Shown piece after piece: positions 20,001 to 28,223 of a DNA stretch of 64,000 nucleotides. The DNA is taken from assembly GCF_038967635.1 (NCBI RefSeq), contig NZ_CP152413.1, forward strand, positions 1,860,001 through 1,924,000. Reading direction: 5' to 3'. Both the position numbers and the translations under genes were made by a program. The DNA is from Bradyrhizobium sp. B124. GTDB taxonomy: Bacteria; Pseudomonadota; Alphaproteobacteria; Rhizobiales; Xanthobacteraceae. Numbering within the stretch: the stretch's first letter is position 1; every line of letters starts with the position of its first letter. The notes under the pieces were generated by a model. The model did no database searches. It was given only the letters and a program-made list of their open reading frames with translations, and was not told where the DNA came from.

Positions 20001-20415
20001 AAGCCACGATACCGTCGCCCAGGAATTTGGCGACGAAACCTTCATAGCGCGCGATGACGCCGGAGCACGCGTCCTGATAGGAGCGCATCACCTCGCGCAT
20101 GTCCTCGGGATCGAGTCGCGCCGACAGCGCGGTCGAGCCAACCAAATCGCAGAACATGACAGTCAATTGACGACGCTCCGCGGCGTCCCGCGGGCCCGGT
20201 TCGGCCGACGTCGGTTGCGAGACCTCCGCCTTTTCCGTGGCGCTCAATTTCGCGATCGCCTTGAGCAGGCGCTTGCGGTGCCCCAACGGCACGCCGAGCT
20301 TCTCAAGATCGATCTCGGTCAGCTCAGGCAGGACTTCGGCATCGATTTCGTTCGCCCGGAACAGCGTTCCATATTGTTCGAGGCCCAGCTCCTGCAACCA
20401 TTCCTCGACATCCAT
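17086..20415 (-). CDS. SAM-domain/class III nucleotidyl cyclase/AAA-ATPase/TPR regulator
   Basis: A 1109-residue multidomain protein. Residues 1-58 form a SAM domain (MDVEEWLQELGLEQYGTLF). Next is a class III adenylate/guanylate cyclase domain (about 80-250) with the metal Asp residues in VMFCDLVGST and KFLGDGIVAYFG. An AAA-16/STAND ATPase follows, with Walker A GEAGIGKSRLV (about 310). The C-terminal 500 residues are helical TPR-like repeats. Such proteins join a signalling cyclase to a STAND sensor; ligand and output are unknown. It is the first gene of the operon with oxidase, ThDP enzyme and CMD protein, so it may sense their substrate. A perfect palindrome lies 160 bp upstream. Confidence 0.92.
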   Translation of the reverse strand: MDVEEWLQELGLEQYGTLFRANEIDAEVLPELTEIDLEKLGVPLGHRKRLLKAIAKLSATEKAEVSQPTSAEPGPRDAAERRQLTVMFCDLVGSTALSARLDPEDMREVMRSYQDACSGVIARYEGFVAKFLGDGIVAYFGYPLAHEDDAERAVRASLEIVAVLAGLETRAADLLQIRIGIATGVVVVGDLIGQGSAQEHPVVGDTPNLAARLQSVAHPGSIVVSEQVRRLAGGTFDYEDLGELTLKGIAPPTHGYRIRGISKTVSRFEAATSAGLTALVGRHSEVSLLQDRWAQVVEGTGQVVCLSGEAGIGKSRLVHMLRAHVSAGHALCFSASGSAYHQNTALHPVIDLLQGLLGFEPGDDAPARLAKLHQGLALHGLGDARMASVFAALLSLPSEAGQPAATAGTQKETLEAILTLLLALAARKPVLLVVEDLHWLDPSTLELLGLLIDQVPTANILLLTAARPNFQPPWGARPQVNALRLGRLARSEISQLVLQVTGSKPLPAEVLEQIIKKTDGVPLFVEELTKTVMELGLLRDLGERYELVGPLTPLAIPATVHDSLMARLDRLSTAKTVAQLGAVLGRSFAYDLLHAVAKMDEATLRQSLQQLVVAEVLQQHGLPPSATYTFKHALVQDAAYGSLLRSTRQLFHQRVAQVLVESFATLTQGQPEVLAYHYTEAGLAAQAIPQWQRAAQLSVGRAAHREAISQFNAALGLLAGLPAGSERSRQELEVRLGLGPALMAARGYAAPEVERTYERARELANELGEAEQRFTVLFGLWRYYLNRARLATSRGLAEQLIASAEESSVDTQWSMARYAMGTTQYYQGEIEPAAANLEQAAALHDPRQHVSVAASDPRITSLSCGAWALWHQGLADQALMRSEESVRLAHELSHLPSLAHALYYASLLHQFRRAADRARDCLQQLMACSTERGFSYWEARGSVLQGWLLGEEGHTAEGIRTMLRGIEAVQATGAELAQPNYLAMLAELYLKNGEAAAGLRAVNDALERIEHTLERRWQPELLRLKAELLLAEDAGAADAARDSLHQALALARRQNNRSLELRAAMSLYRLERRHRGRCDGHQLQTACSAFTEGYDEPDLREARTLLQAS

Positions 20416-20826
20416 GGTCGCGTCCCAATCGGTTTCAAAATCTCTTGCAGTAATATCCTATCGTGCGCTGCTGCTTCGTAGCTCCACGATCGCCTGCAGC
20501 GGGAGCTTCATCGGGCCGGCCCGACCTTCGGTCACCTGCCGGCCTTCAGCCTTAAATCATTGGCGCACGCAACGTGGCACTTCGATCGAAGTGCCGGAAA
20601 ACCGATGAATGAATTGTGCGGAATCAACCGAAACCTGATGGAATCGCAACTGCAGCGCCAGATACTGCAAACCGTATCTTTTATTGCGGCTTCCATCTGA
20701 ACGAACGCTATCTGAAGTTTCTTGAGCAAACTATTGCACGTCTTCCGGCAATACGCAATGAATACAGCCCCTTCGCACTTTCCGGATCATGCGTTCATTC
20801 GCTCGGCTCAAGCCGGCGCCGGGCCT
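20416..20826. other. intergenic region between regulator and nasA
   Basis: 411 bp hold no convincing gene. It must contain the promoter of the minus-strand cyclase operon, and it is relatively AT-rich between 20600 and 20780. Its clearest element is the palindrome at 20576-20595. The right-hand part is downstream of nasA; no T-tailed hairpin was found there. Confidence 0.6.
20576..20595. promoter_or_regulatory. perfect 20-bp palindrome upstream of cyclase operon
   Basis: GGCACTTCGA followed directly by its reverse complement TCGAAGTGCC, with no spacer, 161 bp upstream of the regulator start. Such a spacer-free dyad is typical of a dimeric regulator site. It could also be a small hairpin, although no T-run follows on either strand. 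Confidence 0.6.
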
Positions 20827-23490
20827 TTAGGACGCGATCGCCTGTCGCGCCTTTGCGGTGGCACCGATCAGCTTGCCGATCTCGGGCTTGCAGCCGCCGC
20901 AATTGGTGCCGGCCTTCAGGCAGCGACCGATCGCCTCGACGCTGCCGGCGCCCTTCCTGATCTCGGCCGTGATCTGGTGCCGTCCGACGCTGAAGCAGGA
21001 GCAGACGATCGGCCCGACATCTTCGCCCGCGCCGAACGGCCGCCCCGCGAGCAGCGCCATCCGCGCATTGGCCGACAATTGCTGTTCTGCGAACAACCCG
21101 GCGAGCCACGCCCGCGATGGCAGCACGTGATCGGGCGCGATGAACACGCAGCCCTCGAGCCGGCCGTCACGCACCGCCGCGTAGCGGAAGCGGCCCGCGG
21201 CCGGATCGCGATAGGCGATCCACTCGATCTCGACGCCTTCGAGGCCGAGCTGCGCGCGCGCCCAGTCGCGCCAGCTCTCCGGGCGGACGTCGAGCGCAAG
21301 CTCCAGCCGCGTGCAATCGCCGGCCTTGCCGTAAACCCAATAGCCGCTTGCCGGACGCTTGATCGCATCGCGGCTCAGGATGAAGGCGTGCCATTTCGGC
21401 GCGTAAGGATCGGCCTTGACCGGCGTGTGCTTGGACTCCGGCTGGCCGGACAGCGGATCGACCGCCGGATTGACCAGCGCGTTGACGCGGCCCTCGCCGG
21501 CGAATTCCTCGTTCCAGTGCATCGGCACGAACACGCAGCCGCGGCGCTGGTCGGCGCTGACCACGACGCGCGCAATCATCTCGCCCCAGCTGCTCGTCAG
21601 CCGCACCAGTCCTTCGTTTTGCAGGCCGGCCTGACGCGCATCCTCGGGGTGAAACTCGGCATAGGGCTCGAAGATATGCGACAGCAGCCGACCGGTTTTC
21701 CCGGTCCGGGTCATGGTGTGCCACTGATCTCTGATACGGCCGGTATTGAGCACCAGCGGAAAATCGCGGCTGGTCGCATGCCGCGCCGCGCGCGGCGCGA
21801 CCGGCACGAAACGCGCCTTGCGGTCGGGCGTGAAGAATTTCTGGCTCTCGAACATCCGCGGCGTGCCGGCCGGATGGTCCGATGTCACCGGCCACTGCAC
21901 CGGCGCCAGCGCGTCATAGGCGCCGTCATCGAGCACAGCCAGCGCCGAGATGTCGAAATCGCGCTGGCCGTTGTTCTCGAAGCCCGACAGTTCGGCGTGC
22001 TCGCGGAACACCTCTGCGGCTGACGCGTAGTCGAAGCCGGAATAGCCCATGCGGGCGGCAACGTCGCAGATGATCCGCCAGTCGGCGTGCGCCTCGCCGG
22101 GCGCGGCGAGGAACGGCCGCTGCCGCGAGATCCGGCGCTCGGAATTGGTGACGGTGCCGTCCTTCTCGCCCCACGCCAGCGCCGGCAGCAGCACGTCGGC
22201 GTGACGCGTGGTGTCGGTGTCGCGCATGCAGTCCGTCACCACGACGAGCTCGCAGGCGTCGAGCGCGGCGCGCGCACGGTCGGCATCGGGCAGGCTGACC
22301 ACCGGATTGGTCGAGATGATCCACACCGCCTTGATCCGGCCATCGGCGATCGCATCGAACATGTCGACGGCCTTCAGCCCGCCCTTCTCCGCAATCACAG
22401 GCGCACGCCAGAACCGCTGCACCAGCTCGCGATGCGCGGGGTTCTCGAGCTCCATATGCGCGGCAAGCTGGTTGGCGAGCCCGCCGACCTCGCGGCCGCC
22501 CATCGCGTTGGGCTGGCCGGTGAGCGAGAACGGCCCCATGCCGGGACGGCCGATGCGTCCGGTCAACAGATGGCAATTGATGATGGCGTTGACCTTGTCG
22601 ACGCCGCTCGACGACTGGTTGATGCCCTGCGAATACAGCGTGACGACGCGCTCGGTCCGGGTGAACCAGTCGAAGAACAGTCCGACCGCGCCTTCGCTCA
22701 GCCCACACGTCGCAGCGGTCTGCGCCAGGGTCTGGCCGGCCACCTGCTTGAGGGCGTCGACGATTCCCGTCGTGCAATTGCCGACAAAGCCGCGATCGAC
22801 CGCATTGCTGCCGGCAAGGAACGCGAACAGCCCGTTGAACAACACGGAGTCGCTGCCCGAGCGCAGCGGCAGATGCAGATCGGCGCCCTCGCAGGTCGCG
22901 GTGCGGCGCGGATCGATCACCACGATCTTGCACGCCGGGTTCTTCTCCTTCGCCGCCAGCATGCGCTGGTGCAGGATTGGATGGCACCACGCGGCGTTGG
23001 AGCCGACCAGCACCAACAGGTCGGCCTGCTCGAGATCCTCGTAGCAGCCCGGCACGGTGTCGCTGCCGAACGCGCGCTTGTGCCCGGCGACGCTGGAGGC
23101 CATGCACAGCCGCGAATTGGTGTCGATATTGGCAGTGCCGACAAAGCCCTTGGCGAGCTTGTTGATGACGTAATAGTCCTCGGTCAGGAGCTGGCCGGAG
23201 ACATAGAACGCGACCGCGTCAGGTCCGTGCTCGCGAATAACGCGACTGAAGCCATCGGCGATACGATCGAGCGCGTCATCCCAGCCCGCCGGCGCGCCGT
23301 CGACGACAGGCGCGAGCAGACGCCCGTCGAGATCGATGGTCTCGGCGAGCGCCGAGCCCTTGCTGCAGAGCCGGCCGAAATTGGCCGGATGCTGCTTGTC
23401 ACCTTCGACCCGGACGGCGCCCGCCGCGTCCCTCGACGCGATGACGCCACAGCCGACACCGCAATAGGGACACGTGGTCTTGACGGACAT
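20827..23490 (-). CDS. nasA: assimilatory nitrate reductase catalytic subunit
   Basis: An 887-residue molybdopterin oxidoreductase. The N-terminal [4Fe-4S] motif is Cys7-x2-Cys10-x3-Cys14...Cys42 (CPYCGVGC, LCSKG). Molybdopterin domains follow, ending near 750. The C-terminal 60 residues are a BFD-like [2Fe-2S] domain (CSCF, CGGC), as in the Klebsiella-type NasA that takes electrons from NAD(P)H-linked partners. It reduces nitrate to nitrite in the cytosol with a bis-MGD cofactor. It follows nirB and nirD on the same strand, 21 bp from nirD, and is the last gene of that operon. The twin-arginine signal of periplasmic Nap is absent, which supports assimilation. Confidence 0.96.
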   Translation of the reverse strand: MSVKTTCPYCGVGCGVIASRDAAGAVRVEGDKQHPANFGRLCSKGSALAETIDLDGRLLAPVVDGAPAGWDDALDRIADGFSRVIREHGPDAVAFYVSGQLLTEDYYVINKLAKGFVGTANIDTNSRLCMASSVAGHKRAFGSDTVPGCYEDLEQADLLVLVGSNAAWCHPILHQRMLAAKEKNPACKIVVIDPRRTATCEGADLHLPLRSGSDSVLFNGLFAFLAGSNAVDRGFVGNCTTGIVDALKQVAGQTLAQTAATCGLSEGAVGLFFDWFTRTERVVTLYSQGINQSSSGVDKVNAIINCHLLTGRIGRPGMGPFSLTGQPNAMGGREVGGLANQLAAHMELENPAHRELVQRFWRAPVIAEKGGLKAVDMFDAIADGRIKAVWIISTNPVVSLPDADRARAALDACELVVVTDCMRDTDTTRHADVLLPALAWGEKDGTVTNSERRISRQRPFLAAPGEAHADWRIICDVAARMGYSGFDYASAAEVFREHAELSGFENNGQRDFDISALAVLDDGAYDALAPVQWPVTSDHPAGTPRMFESQKFFTPDRKARFVPVAPRAARHATSRDFPLVLNTGRIRDQWHTMTRTGKTGRLLSHIFEPYAEFHPEDARQAGLQNEGLVRLTSSWGEMIARVVVSADQRRGCVFVPMHWNEEFAGEGRVNALVNPAVDPLSGQPESKHTPVKADPYAPKWHAFILSRDAIKRPASGYWVYGKAGDCTRLELALDVRPESWRDWARAQLGLEGVEIEWIAYRDPAAGRFRYAAVRDGRLEGCVFIAPDHVLPSRAWLAGLFAEQQLSANARMALLAGRPFGAGEDVGPIVCSCFSVGRHQITAEIRKGAGSVEAIGRCLKAGTNCGGCKPEIGKLIGATAKARQAIAS

Positions 23491-23511
23491 GGCTGGCCGA
23501 TCCTTGCCCGC

Positions 23512-23841
23512 TCAGCTCACCGCCGCCGCCTGCCGCACCGACAGCCAGACAACGCCGTTCTCGACCTTGGCCAGATGAGTATGCGTGCAGCCTTCATCGG
23601 GCGCGACCGCCTGCCCGCTCGCCAGCTCGATGACGAAATTATGCAGCGGACAGGTCACGCGCTTGTTGTGCACGATGCCCTGCGACAGCGGCCCGCCCTT
23701 GTGCGGGCAGCGGTCATCGAGCGCGAACACCTCGTCGCTCTCGGTCCGGAACACCGCGATGTTGCCGCCCGGCGTGCGCACCACGCGCGAGCCGAGCCGC
23801 GGAATGTCGTCGAGCGCGCCGATTTCGATCCAGTTGGTCAT
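23512..23841 (-). CDS. nirD: nitrite reductase (NADH) small subunit, Rieske type
   Basis: A 109-residue protein with the NirD/Rieske-like fold. The [2Fe-2S] ligands C-x-H and C-x2-H are in CPHKGG (about 45) and CPLHNF (about 64), so this copy keeps the cluster-binding residues. It partners NirB to reduce nitrite to ammonium. ATG 23841 overlaps the nirB stop by 4 bp (ATGA), a clear sign of translational coupling, and fixes the start against a long in-frame upstream extension. Confidence 0.95.
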   Translation of the reverse strand: MTNWIEIGALDDIPRLGSRVVRTPGGNIAVFRTESDEVFALDDRCPHKGGPLSQGIVHNKRVTCPLHNFVIELASGQAVAPDEGCTHTHLAKVENGVVWLSVRQAAAVS

Positions 23842-26297
23842 GCGAGCTCCAATTCGGCAAGAGGTGCGAACTCGTTGCGGTCGATGCCGCGGCTGGCGCG
23901 CTCGGCCCACGGATCGGTCTGCGCGAACTGCTGCGAATGGGCAAAGCGGGCAAACAGCGCCTTGCGGTTCGCGATGTCGTCGACCACCCGCTTCCTGATC
24001 TGCTCCAGACCGACGCGGTCGCACCATTTGTACATGCGCTCGAGATACCAGCCCTCTTCGCGGTAGAGCTGGGTCAGCGCCACGATCACCTCGAGCGTCT
24101 CGTCCTCGGTCTCGACCTTGGTCAGGAACTCGGTGCCCTTGATGTGCAGGCCCGCAGCGCCGGCGAAGTGGATCTCGTAGCCGGAATCGACGCAGACCAC
24201 GCCGACGTCCTTGCAGGTCGCTTCCGCGCAGTTCCGCGGGCAGCCGGAGACGCCGAGCTTGACCTTGGCCGGCGTCCACGAGCCCCACATGAACTTCTCG
24301 AGCTTGACGCCGAGGCCGGTGGAGTCCTGGGTGCCGAAGCGGCACCATTCCGAACCGACGCAGGTCTTCACCGTGCGCAGGCCCTTGGCGTAGGCATGGC
24401 CTGACACCATGCCGGCGTCGTTGAGATCGGCCCACACCGCCGGAAGGTCCTCCTTCTTGACGCCGAGCAGGTCGATGCGCTGGCCGCCGGTGACCTTCAC
24501 CGTGGGGATGTTGAACTTCTCGGCGACATCGGCGATGGCGCGCAGCTCGCTCGGCGTGGTGACGCCGCCCCACATCCGCGGCACCACCGAATAGGTGCCG
24601 TCCTTCTGGATGTTGGCGTGGACGCGCTCATTGATGAAGCGCGACTGCTGGTCGTCGCGGTACTCGCCCGGCCAGGTCGCGAGCAGATAGTAGTTCAGCG
24701 CCGGACGGCAGGAATGGCAGCCGTTGAGCGTCTTCCACTCCATGAAGCGCATGACGGCGGGAATGGTCTTGAGCTGCTGCTCGACGATGACGCGGCGAAC
24801 GTCGTCGTGGCTGTGATCGGTGCATTTGCACAGCGGCTTGACCTTCGGCGCCGCCGAATAGTCGCCGCCGAGCGTGAAGGCCAGCACCTGCTCGACCAGG
24901 CCGGTGCAGGAGCCGCAGGACGACGACGCCTTGGTATGGGCGCGGACGTCGTCGAGCGTGAACAGCTTCTTCTCGGAGATCGCCTTGACGATCGCGCCTT
25001 TGCAGACGCCGTTGCAGCCGCAGATCTCGGTCTCGTCGCTCATCGCGGCAACCGAATTCTGCCCGTTGACGCCGCCGTCGCCGAGATTGGCGGCGCCGAA
25101 CACCAGGCGCTCGCGCATATGCGAGACGTCGGTGCCGTCGCGCAGATGCTGGAAGTACCAGGGGCCGTCGATGGTGTCGCCATAGAGCACGGCGCCGACG
25201 ATCTTCTTGTCCTTCAGGATGATGCGCTTGTAGACGCCGCGATTGGCGTCCTGCAACACGATCTCCTCCTTGTCCGGCCCCGGTGCGAAGTCGCCGGCCG
25301 AGAACAGGTCGATGCCGGTGACCTTCAACTTGGTCGAGGTGACCGAGCCGTCATAGGTGGCAAAGCCCTTCATCGCGAGGTGGTTGGCGCAGACCTTGGC
25401 CTGGTCGAACAGCGGCGCGACGAGGCCGTAGGTCTGACGGCGGTGCTGCACGCATTCGCCGACCGCATAGATGCGGCCGTCATAGGTCTGCATGGTGTCG
25501 GAGACTACGATGCCGCGCTCGCAATAAAGCCCGGCCTTCTTGGCGAGCTCGAAGTTCGGGCGGATGCCGACCGCCATCACCACGAGATCGGCCGGCAGCT
25601 CGGTGCCGTCGCCGAAACGCACGCCGGTGACGCGGTCCTCGCCCAGGATCGCCTGGGTCTGCGCCGGCATCTTGAACACCATGCCGCGCTCTTCCAGCGA
25701 CTTGCGCAGCAGTCCGCCGGCCACCGGATCGAGCTGGCGCTCCATCAAGGTGTCGAGCAGATGCACGACCGTGACGTTCATGCCGCGCTTCATCAGCCCG
25801 TTGGCGGCTTCGAGGCCCAACAGGCCGCCGCCGATCACGACGGCGTTGCGATAGTCGGTCGAGGCCTTGATCATGCGGTCGACATCATAGATGTCGCGGA
25901 AGCCGATCACGCCCGGCAGGTCCTTGCCCGGCAGCGGCAGCATGATCGGGTTTGAGCCGGTCGCGATCAAAAGGCGGTCATAGGGCACGCGGTCGCCGGC
26001 ATCGGTGACGACTTCACAGGTGCGGCGATCGATCATGGAGACCGTCTCGCCCTTGCGCAGCGTGATGTTGTTGTCCTCGTACCAGTCGACGGTGTTGAGC
26101 ATGATGTCGTCGACGGTCTTCTCGCCGGCGAGCACGGGCGACAGCAGGATGCGGTTGTAATTGCCGTACGGCTCGGAGCCGAACACCGTGATGTCGTAGA
26201 GATCGGGTGCGCGCTCGAGCAGCGCCTCCACCGTGCGGATGCCGGCCATCCCGTTGCCGATCACCACGAGCTTCTGCTTGGTCACTTTGTCGAGCAT
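23838..26297 (-). CDS. nirB: nitrite reductase (NADH) large subunit
   Basis: An 819-residue siroheme enzyme: FAD/NAD(P)H-binding domains in the first 400 residues (GNGMAGIRTVEALLE), a BFD-type [2Fe-2S] domain about 425-480 (CGCNGVC, CGSC), and the ferredoxin-nitrite-reductase repeats ending with the siroheme/[4Fe-4S] cysteines in GSEWCRFG and SGCPRNCAEATC. It carries out six-electron reduction of nitrite to ammonium in the cytosol. It is the first gene of nirB-nirD-nasA. The start is the ATG at 26297; the 636-bp divergent gap upstream carries its control region. Confidence 0.96.
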   Translation of the reverse strand: MLDKVTKQKLVVIGNGMAGIRTVEALLERAPDLYDITVFGSEPYGNYNRILLSPVLAGEKTVDDIMLNTVDWYEDNNITLRKGETVSMIDRRTCEVVTDAGDRVPYDRLLIATGSNPIMLPLPGKDLPGVIGFRDIYDVDRMIKASTDYRNAVVIGGGLLGLEAANGLMKRGMNVTVVHLLDTLMERQLDPVAGGLLRKSLEERGMVFKMPAQTQAILGEDRVTGVRFGDGTELPADLVVMAVGIRPNFELAKKAGLYCERGIVVSDTMQTYDGRIYAVGECVQHRRQTYGLVAPLFDQAKVCANHLAMKGFATYDGSVTSTKLKVTGIDLFSAGDFAPGPDKEEIVLQDANRGVYKRIILKDKKIVGAVLYGDTIDGPWYFQHLRDGTDVSHMRERLVFGAANLGDGGVNGQNSVAAMSDETEICGCNGVCKGAIVKAISEKKLFTLDDVRAHTKASSSCGSCTGLVEQVLAFTLGGDYSAAPKVKPLCKCTDHSHDDVRRVIVEQQLKTIPAVMRFMEWKTLNGCHSCRPALNYYLLATWPGEYRDDQQSRFINERVHANIQKDGTYSVVPRMWGGVTTPSELRAIADVAEKFNIPTVKVTGGQRIDLLGVKKEDLPAVWADLNDAGMVSGHAYAKGLRTVKTCVGSEWCRFGTQDSTGLGVKLEKFMWGSWTPAKVKLGVSGCPRNCAEATCKDVGVVCVDSGYEIHFAGAAGLHIKGTEFLTKVETEDETLEVIVALTQLYREEGWYLERMYKWCDRVGLEQIRKRVVDDIANRKALFARFAHSQQFAQTDPWAERASRGIDRNEFAPLAELELA

Positions 26298-26933
26298 GGT
26301 CTGCCTTTCAATTCCGACGGCGCTACGCAGCGACGCGATGTGCGTCGTTGATGGGCACCGATAAAGGTTTGGAGTTGTAGGAAGCCCAGCCGCGGGCGCA
26401 GACCGTCTTCGATGACGACCGATGTTCCGTTATTGATTGATATTCAAAACGCGTGCCAACTCGGCGCGAACGAATCTGGTAGCAAAATCAACAGGTTTCC
26501 TGCGACCTCACATGTGACTGATGCCGCGGCGCGCGGCGGCCTGGCCGAATTTTTAGCCACGCCGATGATCTCTTGTGCAGCACAGCATCAGCGGCCGCGG
26601 CCGCAATCGTGAACCCGCAATTGATGCGCCATCGCGCGTCCATGGCGCATCGCACAAGAAAGCATCAGCATGCGCGTTTGCGCGGCGGCGCTTGCTGCAA
26701 GCCACGCCAATTCCGATCGCCGGACCCGGTTCGCGATCTCGCGGCAACGTCTTGCGACTGCAAGGCAAAGCGACGCGATCGATTCGATGGCACGCAAATT
26801 GCTGACCTTACCTCTCGACGGAGTGCGTCTCAACGGCGAGCGCGCTCACGCATTCACCCACATTCGATTTATCTGCGCCCGAGAGAGTCGCACGTCAGCG
26901 GCCATCTCCGCCGCATCAGCGCGAGACGTTGCG
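26298..26933. other. divergent nitrate-assimilation control region
   Basis: 636 bp between nirB and the porter gene show no supported gene. Two perfect dyads stand out: CGACGC-N5-GCGTCG at 26331-26347, in the nirB leader, and GATGCGCCAT-N9-ATGGCGCATC at 26623-26651, upstream of the porter. Assimilatory operons are often controlled by NtrC and by NasT acting on leader RNA hairpins; the loops here do not show the standard ANTAR hexaloop pattern, so the mechanism is left open. Confidence 0.55.
26623..26651. promoter_or_regulatory. 10-bp inverted repeat upstream of nitrate porter
   Basis: GATGCGCCAT (26623-26632) and ATGGCGCATC (26642-26651) are perfect arms with a 9-base spacer, 283 bp upstream of the porter start codon. 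It could be an operator or a leader RNA hairpin. Confidence 0.45.
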
Positions 26934-28193
26934 ATGAAGCTAGCCGAGTTCAAGAAGGCAGGTCACTGGCCAACCCTGCTCGCCGCGTTCCTGTACTTCG
27001 ACATCAGTTTCATGGCGTGGGTCGCGCTCGGACCGCTGATCGTCTACATCGCGCGCGACATGAATCTTGCGGTCAACGAGAAGTTCACCCTGGTCGCCAT
27101 TCCGGTCCTCGCCGGCGCATTGTTGCGCGTGCCGATGGGCATCCTCGCCGACATCATCGGCGCCAAGCGCACCGGCATCATCGCCCAGCTCGTCGTGATC
27201 GCCGCGACCGCGTCGGTCTGGCATTTCGGGCTGACCAGCAAGCTCGCGATCGAGCTGTTCGGGCTTGCGCTCGGGGTTGGCGGCGCCTCGTTCGCGGTCG
27301 CCCTGCCGCAGGCGAGCCGCTGGTATCCGCCGCAATATCAGGGCGTGGTCATGGGGATCGCCGGCGCCGGCAATATGGGCGTCGTGCTCGACACGCTGCT
27401 CGCACCGAGCATTGCCGAACATTGGGGCTGGCAGGCCGTATTTGGCTGCCTCTTGATTCCGATGCTGATGGTGCTCGCCTATTACGCCGTCGCGGCCAAG
27501 GACGCGCCGGGCGAGCGCAAGAAGATCTCGCTGCAGGCCTACGGCGCGCTGCTGAAGGATTCCGACAGCCGCTGGTTCATGTTCTTCTACTTCATCACCT
27601 TCGGCGGTTTCGTCGGCCTCGCCAACGCGCTGCCGCTCTATTTCACTGTGCAGTATCACGTCTCGGGCGTCGCGGCCGGCATGCTGGTCGCGCTGATCGT
27701 CGCGTTCGGCTCGGGCTTCCGCCCGGTCGGCGGCATGATTGCCGACCGCATCGGCGGCATTCGTTCGCTGTCGATCCTGTTCGGCGTCGTCGTCGCCGCC
27801 TATCTCGTGATCGCCTTCATGCCGGAGGGCCCGACTGCGCCGACCGCGGGCGGCTGGGCGCTGACCGAGCTGCCGCGCATCGCCTGGATCTCGGTGCTGC
27901 TGTTCTCGATCGGCGTGCTGGCGCTCGGCATGGGCAATGGCGCGGTGTTCCAGCTGATCCCGCTGCGCTTCCGCCACGAGATCGGCCTGATGACCGGGCT
28001 CGTCGGCTGCGCCGGCGGCGTCGGCGGCTTCTTCCTCGCCCAGACGCTTGGCTTCGCCAAGGGCATGACCGGCGGTTTCGGCGCCGGCTTCCTGTTCTTC
28101 GGCGTGCTGGCGTTGCTTGGCTTCATCGGACTTGCGATGGTCAAGGTCCGCTGGCGCACCACCTGGGGCGCGGTGTCGGGAGCGCGCGTCTGA
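26934..28193 (+). CDS. MFS nitrate/nitrite transporter (NarK/NasA type)
   Basis: A 419-residue major facilitator protein with about twelve membrane segments. The N-terminal AAFLYFDISFMAWVALGPL and the motif GALLRVPMGILADIIGAKRTG match the nitrate/nitrite porter family; GNMGVVLDTLLAPSIAEHWGW in segment 5 corresponds to the nitrate signature region. It imports nitrate across the inner membrane for the divergently placed nasA and nirBD. ATG 26934 (MKLAEFKKAG) is used because earlier in-frame codons lack family similarity. The kinase/phosphatase gene follows after 30 bp. Confidence 0.92.
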   Translation: MKLAEFKKAGHWPTLLAAFLYFDISFMAWVALGPLIVYIARDMNLAVNEKFTLVAIPVLAGALLRVPMGILADIIGAKRTGIIAQLVVIAATASVWHFGLTSKLAIELFGLALGVGGASFAVALPQASRWYPPQYQGVVMGIAGAGNMGVVLDTLLAPSIAEHWGWQAVFGCLLIPMLMVLAYYAVAAKDAPGERKKISLQAYGALLKDSDSRWFMFFYFITFGGFVGLANALPLYFTVQYHVSGVAAGMLVALIVAFGSGFRPVGGMIADRIGGIRSLSILFGVVVAAYLVIAFMPEGPTAPTAGGWALTELPRIAWISVLLFSIGVLALGMGNGAVFQLIPLRFRHEIGLMTGLVGCAGGVGGFFLAQTLGFAKGMTGGFGAGFLFFGVLALLGFIGLAMVKVRWRTTWGAVSGARV

Positions 28194-28223
28194 CGGCCCG
28201 CTCCGAAAAGGACGGGTTCGGAC

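Noticed and set aside
22087..24066. A 659-codon plus-strand frame opposite nasA and nirD.
   Set aside because: Shadow of the nitrate reductase gene; biased composition and no domain.
26331..26347. NasT/ANTAR-type leader hairpin of nirB.
   Set aside because: The loop has five bases and lacks the A1-G4 hexaloop pair expected for ANTAR targets; kept only as a dyad.
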